This document shows, piece after piece, positions 1-10,200 of a DNA stretch of 64,000 nt. The notes beneath the pieces are model-generated. The model was not told the DNA's origin. It saw only the letters and a list, made by a program, of their open reading frames with translations, and did no database searches. This stretch comes from Anaeramoeba flamelloides. Taxonomy: Eukaryota; Metamonada; Anaeramoebidae. The position numbers were made by a program, and so were the translations under genes. Location of the stretch: positions 14,648,001 to 14,712,000 of the forward strand of contig JANTQA010000032.1 in NCBI GenBank assembly GCA_027625915.1, written 5' to 3'. How positions within the stretch are numbered: position 1 is the stretch's first letter; each line of letters opens with the position of its first letter.

Positions 1-130
1 ATAATAAGATTAGATCTCTTAATCTTATTGTATTTTTTTTTATTTAGAATGACGTACATTAAATCTTATTTCAATCAATTACTGATTAAAAAAATTTTTT
101 TTAATCAAATAACAAGGATTTAAAAAATTG

Positions 131-721
131 GAGTTCACTTAATAATGATAATAGAAGTTTTTTTGATGGTTTATCCCATATTCTTATCAAAAAAAAATTT
201 TCAAATTTTTGGATGAGAAATCATTTTTTCTAATTTACTCAACATTTAAATTTTTCTTTTTAAAACCTGAAAATTTTTTTTTTTTCTTTTTTTTTTTATT
301 TTGAAAAATTTTTTTTACTTTTTTTTGATACTTTTTTTTTTGCAAAAGATCACATAGAAAAAAAAAGATCTTTGAAAGGACAAATAATTACTAACAAAAT
401 TGAGACTATTTTAAGTTTTTTAAAATGAATTTAATTATTCGTAAAAAAATTTGTTGTTAATTTTTTTTTCATGAAAGTTGAGTAATCAAAAATCAGTAAG
501 TCTCATTTTAAAAATTGTGACTAAACTTTTTTTTAGTTTTAGGTTTTATTTTTTAATAGTTTTTAAAATATCGGGTTTTTATATATTTAGAATGATTTAA
601 AAGTGAATGGCAAATAATATTTTATTATTAGTTGTTCTTTAATATGTAAGAATATATATATATTTATCAATTCATTATTTCAATTTATTATTACAGGTGA
701 GTCATAATTTTTGAAATGGTG
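131..721 (-). repeat. ~590-bp interspersed repeat (family R600, copy 1)
   Basis: Copy of a roughly 590-bp repeat also found at 13390-13950, 17458-18055 and 34007-34585. One end reads TGACTCACTTT-like, the other GTGACTCGCCTGAAAT-like, so the ends form a short inverted repeat. The interior holds a long A/T tract and the word CAGTGAAA. No open frame is conserved between copies, so it is probably a non-autonomous DNA element. Confidence 0.6.
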
Positions 722-1130
722 TTTAGATTGGTAACTTGGAAATGGAAACGAAAATAAAATAGAAAATAGATTTAAATGATAGAAATAAACTCAATTTCAA
801 TAACGGTAGCTCATCTTGAAAGAAAAAATTTCAACAAATACTATATAGTATTTTATATTAAAGAACAGCTAATTTATAACTGTTATCAATAATTCACTTT
901 TTAACTGATAGAAATTGAATTATAAAGTTGAAAAATTATATAGAATTATTAGAGATTTTGTTGTGGATCAAACTATGACAAAACTAGAACTAAAAAAACT
1001 AAAAATCCAAAAAATAATTCTATTTTTATGAATATGGCTAGAAAAAAAAACTCATTTAAAATTTAATGTTCAAAAAAGTTAAAAATAATTTTAAAAAAAT
1101 AATCAATATTTTAAAACAAAAAAAAAATCA
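722..1130. other. AT-rich spacer
   Basis: No gene, RNA or clear repeat boundary is visible here. The right part may be the decayed 5' part of the LINE fragment that follows. Confidence 0.4.
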
Positions 1131-1570
1131 CAAATGGATTGAAAATTCATTTTTTTAAAAGTTTTTTTTTCATAGAAAACTGCTTTATGTATTAGAAATA
1201 TTTGATCTCGTAGGAAAAGATTTCAATTCAATAGATGTGTGGATATATAAAAAATAAAAATAAAAAAAATTTATTGATAAATCCACATTACCCCCAAGAA
1301 TATATAAAACTGAAGCAATAATAGACCTCAGCAATAATAACTATAGATAAAAGAAGATTTTAACTCAAAAGTGGATTAAAAATTCTTGTCTTTAAGACAT
1401 ATATCCAAAAAAATTAAATTTTCAAATAAAGACAACAAAACTATTAATTGGAAAATAGAACTTTTAAAAATACTAGATGAAAATCTTAATCAATTTTGAG
1501 AAAACTTGATAATAAACCGTTATGGATGGAAATGACAATAATATTTAAAAAATATTTGGTATAATTACAA
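1130..1570 (+). mobile_element. LINE fragment (RT thumb region), plus strand
   Basis: Plus-strand translation, interrupted by stops, gives LLYVLEIFDL followed by PPRIYKTEAIIDL. These align with LYYGLEIFDLKQ and SPRLIYKTEEKLISLD of the better preserved LINE at 2703-3650. It is a 5'- and 3'-truncated, heavily decayed non-LTR retrotransposon copy. It points toward the hairpin array at 1590-2500, with another LINE copy facing it from the other side. Confidence 0.65.
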
Positions 1571-1589
1571 TATAAACTAAAATTCGTTC

Positions 1590-2500
1590 TCCAAATTCCG
1601 TAGAGTGCTATCGAGTACCTAGGTTTTTTCAGAATTCAAAAGAATAGAGAAAAAGCTTTTATTTTACTTTATTCTTTCAAATTAAAAAAAAATAATAACA
1701 AAAATCAGTTTAAAATGGAAGGGATAAATTTTCTTCTTGAAATTGAGAAATTACACAAATTATCTAAACAGATATTCATAAGTCTATAATAAAAATAAAA
1801 TAAAAAAAAAATCTTGAAATTTATACAAAACAATATTTTAATTTGGTTATCATTGAAGATATAGATCAATTTTTATGAGTCTTTCAATTCTATAGAGAAA
1901 ATCGAATAAAAAACTTTTAAATAACCAATTCAAATAAATAATAAAAATAAAAATAATATCTTTGAGATTATTCAAAATTAAGAATCATTATTTATTTCTT
2001 TATCAGTTAACGATTAAGAAAATTATAATTCTTTTTGAAATTTTGAAAAAAAAAAATTGAGAAAATAAGGGTGTGATTAAAGTGACGTAGAGTTCCGTCA
2101 AGCGCCATAATTTTTCCAGAATTTAAAATAATTGAGCAAAATTTCGGATTTTACTTGGTTGTTTTGAATTCTAGAAAAGTGCCGAAATTTTTTTTTTAAA
2201 TGAGAAATAAGTATAAAATTTTTGAAATTTTCTTTTAATTTCTCAAATTGATTAACACCTAACAGTTATTTTCAAGGATTCAAAAGAATATATTAAAATC
2301 CTAATTGTTACTCAATTCTTTTAAATTCTGGAAATTTCAAATTTAAATACTTTGTATTTTTTTTTTTTTAATTAAAGTAATAATCCGAAAATTTATTTAA
2401 TTTTCTTTTTATTTCTTCAATTGAAAAAAAACTTAATAGCTAAAATGAAATTCATTTTATTTCATCTCTTCAAAAGAAAACCAAAGAAATATTGAAATTT
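1590..2500. repeat. Hairpin-unit array, cluster 1
   Basis: A run of imperfect palindromes. The first unit type pairs an AATTCAAAAGAATAGAG-like arm with a CTCAATTCTTTTAAATT-like arm (about 1625-1690, 2110-2175, 2275-2340). The second pairs CCGAAAATTTATTTAATTT-type arms (about 2180-2250, 2385-2430). Units are separated by short G/C-containing words such as CCTAACAG and a segment near 2080-2110 with GACGTAGAGTTCCGTC. The same units recur in four other clusters in this window. Confidence 0.65.
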
Positions 2501-2516
2501 TCTTTATAAATTTTCA

Positions 2517-2547
<31 letters not shown>

Positions 2548-2702
2548 TTGAAGAGAGAAAATTGCTTTTCTCCTGTGTGCCCTAATTTCTAAACTTTTTT
2601 TAGAAATTTTGTTAAAGAATCACAAATTTTATTATCACTTACTAATGATAATATATATGATGAATTCTTTTTATTAATAATATCTCTGATATTATTAATT
2701 TT
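2501..2702. other. AT-rich spacer with a 24-base T run
   Basis: Low-complexity DNA containing a T run at about 2519-2542. For the minus-strand LINE it lies just past the 3' end, so the A run on that strand could be the remnant of a poly(A) tail. Confidence 0.4.
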
Positions 2703-3650
2703 TTATTTTTTCAAAAATTCAGATGTCCAGATTTTTCGATTTATTTTATAGGCCGGACAGTCCCATAAAAAATGATCGAAATCTTCAATGATATCAATAT
2801 TTAACTTTTCTTTACATAAATCACAATTTTTATTTTTATTTTTACTTGTTACATAAGAGTACCTATTTAAACAATTAGTAAAATTTCGAAATTTTAGAAT
2901 TGTTTTTGAAGCTTTCAGTTTAAATATTTTTGTTGTTTGAAATTGCAATTTTAGTTGTTTTATAATTTTTAGATATTGTTTAACTTTCCAACTAGGTGAA
3001 TTTTCCAATTCGGTTAATCGAAAAACTTTTAATTCTAAATCTAATAATTTTAATCCCTTAGTGTGCCAATTAATATTTTCATTTTCCAATTTTCGAAAAT
3101 TTAGTATTGTTTTTAATTTTTTTAAATTTAAGAAATCTAATTTTTCTATCAATTTATATTTTCTTCGGTATATTTTTAATCTAGCGAGATCAATTTTTCT
3201 TCAGTTTTATAAATTAATCGAGGTGAATGGATATTAATTTGTAAGAAATTTGTGACTGTTTTATTGATAAATCTATTAATTCTTTCAAAATCATTTTGTT
3301 TCAAGTCAAATATTTCAAGACCATAATAAAGTTGACTTAAAATGAGAGCTTTGAAAGAAGTTATTTTGACTCCATTGTTGAGTTTATTTTGTTGAAACAA
3401 TCGATTAAGTGTTTCCAAGGACTTTTCCACTTTTTTGAAATTATATTCAAGATGCGTGTTTTTTTCTAACCAAATCCCAAGATAAAAAATATCTTTTAAT
3501 TCTTTTTTATATTTGGTTTTTTTTATTATGTGGGTTCATCCCGAATCTTTTTATTATTTCAAAAATACTTTCTAAATTAATTTTTAGAGAGATTAATGGC
3601 CCTTTCATAATAAGAATAAGATCATCTGCAAATTTTCAAATTTTTTTGAA
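2703..3650 (-). mobile_element. LINE (non-LTR retrotransposon) fragment: RT end plus CCHC knuckle
   Basis: Read on the minus strand. At about 3600-3640 is FADDLILIMKG, the catalytic xADD motif of reverse transcriptase. It is followed by the RT thumb (3176-3430, with SQLYYGLEIFD and SPRLIYKTEE). The C-terminal region (2703-3152) ends in CDLCKEK-x8-DFDHFLWDCPAYK, a C-x2-C...H-x4-C knuckle of the kind found at the C-terminus of R1/I/Jockey-type LINEs. There are stops or frame breaks between parts and the 5' half (endonuclease, RT fingers and palm) is missing, so it is a dead 5'-truncated copy. At least five other fragments of the same or a related family occur in the window. Confidence 0.85.
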
Positions 3651-4268
3651 TTTTGTTATGATAGTTATTTATTTCAACACTCTCAAAAAATGAAAATAAA
3701 ACTCAATAATAAAAAATACTAAAAACTATTCTAAAACAACCAAAAGATATGTATTGTGTAAAGTTAAAAATAGAAATATCCTATTTCTAAAAGTACACAA
3801 AAAAATACACTCTTTGTTAGAAATCTAACTTAACCACTATCTTCTTTTTTTTTTTACTTTTTTCAAAAACAAAATAATCTCCTTGCAATTAAAAAACTTA
3901 TCAGATAATTATAATATATAAAAATAAATGTGTGTGTTTATTATTTTTCTCCTAAAAATTGAAAATTCCATGTTATTAGGTCGTTACTTCGGTTTGTGAT
4001 GAAATCTGAATTTTGTTCAATTTTGATTTGCAAAATTGTCTGATTGTTCTCAAAATATCCTTTGAGATAAAATTTGGTTTTAAATGTCTAAATTTAGATT
4101 AGTACTTTAAAAAACCCTTTAATTTAATCAATTAGAATGAAAAATATTCAATATTTTAAAAAAATCATATTCAACCAAAATCAGCAATTAAAGAATTTTA
4201 GATTTCTCATTTTTTTCATCTTTCATACTTCATAACTCAAAAAAACATAATAAATTAACAATTTTAAA
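3651..4268. promoter_or_regulatory. Upstream region of the FAF1-like gene
   Basis: Unique-looking AT-rich DNA between the LINE remnant and the start codon. It includes a slightly GC-richer patch at 3975-4060. The last 40 bases before the ATG are A-rich with the context TTTAAAATGG, compatible with an AT-rich protist 5' leader. No defined promoter element can be claimed. Confidence 0.35.
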
Positions 4269-7200
4269 ATGGAAAAACAACAAGTTTTAAGAATAAAACT
4301 TTCAGATTATTCACTCAAATTGAAAGTCTCCAAAAAAACAACAATTTCCCAACTCAAACAAATAATTTTCAAAAAAACAAAAATTGAACCACTTTTCCAA
4401 AGAATTATTGGTTTAAACCATAGCACTGAAGACGAAGAGGTAAGATGATTTTAAATTTGATTTTGTTTTGAATTGTACTTTTAATAAGAGGATCTTCCAA
4501 TAAACTTATCTTTTTGTCCTTTCTTTGATTGTGTTTATCAAAAGTGTCCATTGGGTGTTTTGAATCTTGAACCTAATCATCACATAACGGTAACACATCT
4601 CTCCAAAGAGGAAATTGAAAAAAAAATGAATAGAATCCCAGAGATTGTTTCAGATCCAGAAATTGATGAAGATCCCGAAAATGTTGAAGATCTTGTGTCT
4701 CTTCAAATGTTAAAAGATATCGTACCTCCATTACTCGGTAATTTTTCTCATTTATTTGTTATTTTTCTTCCTTTTTTTTTTGTACATTTTTTTTTCTCTT
4801 TTTTTTCTTTTTTTTTTTTTTCTTTATTGGATTCTTTTTCCTGCTCTATGTCTAATTCTTTTGGATTTATATTCTTATGACTTTTGACTGTTAAACAAAA
4901 ACTCGTGATTTGAAATGAATAGTGAAACAGTCTTCGTTCAGGAACGTTTTTTTTTAATATTTTTCCTTCCAAATAATAGACAAAAAAAAAAAAAAAACAG
5001 ACTTGTTAAAATAACTTATTTTTCACCATTGCCCGATTAGAAATATAAAGAACCCATGATTTCCAAACTTATAAAATTGTTAAATATTGTTAACACCTTT
5101 AAAAAGAAATCGCAACTGAATGTATCAACAATCAAAAAATTCTGAAAGTAACACTTTCGATTTAATTTAATTAACCAGTCTCTTTCAATTTTGAGATGCC
5201 ATGCCAGTTTTCTTTAGGAGGCCAATTTGAATGATAAATTTTCATTACAACTAGAAACGTATTGGGTTTAATAAGACAGCTATTCTAAAAAAGTGTGAAC
5301 TAAAAGTTTTACAAAGTGTTGCACAAACTGTTTAACTCACTCTTTTAAGCTGTTTGAGTAACATTTTTGAAAATTTTTGTGGCTCACCTTTTTAAAATAT
5401 CGGTAACTCGAATTTAATTTCTAATATACTTTTGTGTAAAAAAATATTAAGGGGCTAATCTCAATTAAAATTTTTTTACCTAAATTTAAGAGACTGAGAA
5501 AATTTTTTGTCAATTACTAAGATTTGGAAACCCTTTTTATTTTCAATATTAAACATATTTCTAGATAAGGAATCCTTCTTTTGAAATTGTTCAAAAAAAA
5601 ATATAATAGAGACTAGTCCCTTAATATATTCAAAAAAAATATAAGAGAATTTTTTTAAATGTAAAAATTAAATCTAAAAACACCGAATATACAAAAAATA
5701 CAAAAATTAACAAAAATACAAAAACCTAAAATTGAATAATTATCACTTCCATTATCTTTGTTGTTTTAACTCTTATTTTAAAAATAAGCGTCTCATGGTT
5801 TTTTTAATTTGAAAATTTTTTGTATTGCTTTCAGATTAAAACCTTTGTATTTTAATTTAAATCTTTTCTCTCGCGTAATAGATTTTTCAATAATATTTAC
5901 AATGGATTTTTGGAAAAATTTATCTCATTTTTAAAATTGGCTGCCACGAGAAGATCAGAGTCTATCAAAAGTACTCACAAAATAATTATGATTAAATCGA
6001 AAGGGCTGTTGCTACAAGTCGGGATTTTTATGATAAGAATTCGACAAATAATGAATTTTATACAGTCAGTTCCACTTTTAAGACACAAACTTTCAACGAA
6101 ATACAAGATACAAAAATAATCCCAAACTAAGGCACAAAATTCAAATTCTAGTAAAATAATTTGTGTAAAAAAAAATTCCAAAAAATGTGCTTTAATTTGA
6201 GATTATTTTTGTGACTTAAATTTCGTTCAAAGTTTGTGTCTTGAAAGTGGAACTGACTGTATATATTTTCTGATTTCTTTCATTTCTTTCATTTCTTTAA
6301 TGTTTACAAATAAAAAAAAATGTAAAATTGAAATGAAGATGTTTTATTTGAAGGATCCAGATGAAATTGAAAAATGAAAAACTACAATCGCAATAATAGA
6401 ACTTGTTAAGAACTTTCAATCTTGATGAAAAATTCTTTTTAACTTTTAAAAGGTTTAGGAAAAGGGTACAAATACACTTGAATGAAATTTGGATATTTAG
6501 TTGCATTCAATGTTAAAAAAAAATTTCATTTAAAAAATTGGTTTATTTGAATACTTCACATGAGAACAAAAAAGATCTGAATTTGAGGCTATTTTTGAAG
6601 GAAAATTTTATGAAAATAAAATGAAATTTTCTCAAGTTAAAAGCAATTGATTTTTGCAATCAAATCTAATTAACCATCGTGGAAATAGTCTCGCATGAGA
6701 AGTTACCAGCAAATTTCAAAGGGTTTTTATTTATTAAAGTTTTAAGGAATTAACTGAAAAATGTTGTAATATAAATGAAAAATATAAAATAAATGAAAAT
6801 TTCTTGAAATTTTAAATATCTTTATTTTTTGATTGTTTCGTGTAAGAAAAAAAAAAAACACGACTAAAAAAATAGAGGGAAAAAAGAAAAGAAAAAAAAT
6901 AGTAATAGAAATGTAGCAATAATTTTTTTTTTTAGATATAATGATTGAAAGGCATTCTGAAGTCATTGTTTCCTAAAGTTTTACTTCTTGAAATACTTAA
7001 ATTTATTTTAATAAATCTTTTTTTCTATTATTATTTTATTTGGTACTTTCGGTTCCTCTTTTTTATTTTTAAATATTTTTTTTTGTTGTTTTGAAGAAGG
7101 AAAAAAAAAAAGCAAACTAATATATATATATATATATATATATAACAAAAAGGATTTAAAATTAAGCCAAATTTCTATTATGTATTTATCACATGTTAAA

Positions 7201-10200
7201 AAGTAAAACAAAAAATTAAAAATAAAAAAGGAAAAAAGAAAAAATGGAAAAGAGAAAAGAGAAAAAGAAAAAGAAAAAGAAAAAAAAAGAAAGAAATTTA
7301 AAAAGAGTTTATAAAAAGCAATTGGTAAAAAATCAAAAAAAAAAACAATACTATCTTTTAATGAAAAAAACCCAAAATCACAGTCGCGATAATTTTGGTT
7401 AATTTAATTTAATTTGATAATTGATCATGAATGTTCGTTTGGGGGATTGTTAATTAATCGTTGTAATTTTTTTTTTCTATTTGATTTGATTTGCTTTAAA
7501 CTTTTGGTTATTTTTTTGATTTTTGCTTTTTAGTTTATATGCTTAAGTTACACATGCTTTCGTGTTTCAATATATCAGTATTCGAAAGTAACCAGTTGGT
7601 ATATTTTTCCTTTGTAACTCTTATTTCCCGATATAAAGAAAATTCAGACAGAGTAAAAATGGAAAAAAAAATAAACACTTTTTTCATGTTAACAAGCACA
7701 GTCAATTTCAATAAAAAATGGGTGATTTGATAAGTACACAAATGATTGTTAAACACTCAAATACACTTATATGTTTTCCCTTCTATTTGGAAATTTTCCC
7801 AATATTAAACCTCTTAGGAAAAAAATTTAATGATCAAAAAGAAAATAAAAAACATCAATTTTCACTCCCTATAAAATATCAGATAAAATCGAGATCAGAA
7901 ATTTTAATATTTTTTATTTCAATAATTCCTTTAAGATAAACAAATTGGATTATTATAAAGAATCGATTAATGACAAATAACCATTTTGTATATTTAAATA
8001 GTTTTATTATACCAAAGTTTAATAAAGTTTTTTAAAATATATTTTCCCCACTTTTTTGGAAATATCTTATTTGTTGTAAGCTGTTTTACAAATGTTTATA
8101 ATAAATTTGAAAAAAAAATCAAAAAAAAATCTTATAAATTTTTTTAACATTTTAATTATTTTTTACAAGTGACAGCTATTCAAAAGGTCTAAAAAAAATA
8201 AACAAAATTAAAAAAAACTAAAATATCTCTCATTGAGACAAATCCTATTTTTTGTTTTTTCTCACTTCAAGAAAGAATCCTTGATAAAAAATTAAAAAGA
8301 CAATAAAAATTATTTTTTCAACAATTTCTTTATTGGTTAGCATGGTAAGATAAACTCCATTTCACTCATAGGGGCCCAGCCAAAAATCAAAAAGTCACTT
8401 TATTTTTAAGAATAAGATAAACTTAGATTGTTTAGAAATACGAGAAATAATAATCTTCAGATAAGAGTCGATAATTATAAAAGAAAACCCTGAACAAACC
8501 ATAAATTTCAAAAAAAAAAAAAATGTTAAAAAAATTTTTGGGCCCATTCATTGGAACGTCTCGTGCAAAATTCTCAATTTCTTTGGAAAATTAAAATTGT
8601 TGATAATAAGATTTTTTACTTGTAAATGTATGAATTTTAAAAGAACATACAAGACTAACTTTTCTTAATGCTTATTTGGGTTTTCAAACATTTTGTTTTT
8701 CAAAGTAAATTTTTAAAAAAAAAAATAAAAAAGAAAAAAAAAAAAAAAAAAAAAAAAAAAAGCAAAAAGCAAAAAACAAAAAAAAACAAATGAGAAAAAA
8801 TGATTTTGATCTAAAAATTGAAAATTTTAGTTTGATAAGAATAATGATTTAAACTCATAGAATGTCTTCCATTTCTTCAATAAAACTGGGCCCCTTTGAC
8901 TGAAAAAGAGTTTATTAAAAAATAAACAGATTGAATTTATTCATTTGCTGTTGGTATTATCATTTACTTTCAATAAATTATTGTTTTCATTTTATGGGGA
9001 GGCCCGACCGATAACAAAGTGAGGGCAGAGTGGTTTAAATACTTGGTCAAACTTGAATATCTAAAACTTCTACAAACTCAAAAAAAGAAACTTCAAGAAA
9101 AAAATAAAAAACTTTAAAAAGAAAATAATTCAACAAATAAATAAAATAATAAAAGAGAAAAATACTTACGTTCTACTAGTTAACATAAATTACAAATATA
9201 TATGTAAATCAACTGAATAAGTTTTTAAAAAACTGATCTCATATAAGGGTAATAAGCTTCTATTCAATCGCAGCCACAAAAAATAAATAAAAAAAGTATT
9301 GTTTTTATCAGGTTCAAAATTTTAGTATCTAAAATTGTTCTACCAATACTTGTCAAATTATCTTGAATCGTAAAATTTCAATTGCTCTTTTATCACTTAA
9401 ATTGTATGTGTTATCTCAATGATGGCATTTATTCTTGATAAGAGTAATTACAATTTCATTTTTTTTTAAATCAAAAACTGGAAAGCAAAAGTAAAAATAT
9501 CACATAGCATTTTCAAATTTTTATGAAACTATCACAAAAAATTTGAAAAACGAAATTTTCTTTCAGAACATGAAAAATCATTTTTTTATTATTACATTAA
9601 TATAATACATACCTTAAAAATAAATATTTATATGTGTTTTTATTACCAGTATTGTATATTTTTAAGATATCTTTTTGAAAAACGAGTCACAAAAACAGGA
9701 ATATTTTATCATATTTTTTCAGAAATATAATTTATTTGTATAATTTACATGATAATAATTTCTTTGCTACCTGTACAGGTTTAATAGAATTTTTGAAGCA
9801 ATATAAAATTCTATTTTTTACTCTAATTTTCACATAATTTTTCACAAATAATTTGTGAATCGGTAACAAAAATTCACAAAAAATGGAACAAGGGTTGAAA
9901 GTGGATAAAATTATTGTGTTGTTAATTATTAAAAAGATCAATTCAACTTTTTTTTTATTTTTGTATATTTTTGTGAACAATTAAAAATGAAAATGTTGTG
10001 TTGTTCCTCAAAAATTTGGAGAAAAAATGTTTTTCCATTCAAAATTAAAAATAAAATTGAGTAAAGAAGAAGTAATTGGTATCGAATATTACAGATAAAA
10101 GAGAATCTATTAAATATTCTCAAAAATACCCGAAAATCCAAAATTTTTTAATCAACTTAAAAATACTTTTTAAAGAACTTTTAATAAACCTGGGTGTTAA

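Noticed and set aside
4551-4880. Frame running past 4737 with a Phe-rich tail
   Set aside because: It is exon 2 of the FAF1-like gene read through its splice donor into T-rich intron; the tail is not protein-like.
6742-7211. Ile/Phe/Lys-rich frames near the TA microsatellite
   Set aside because: Low-complexity products of AT-rich intron DNA; no plausible domain and located inside intron 2.
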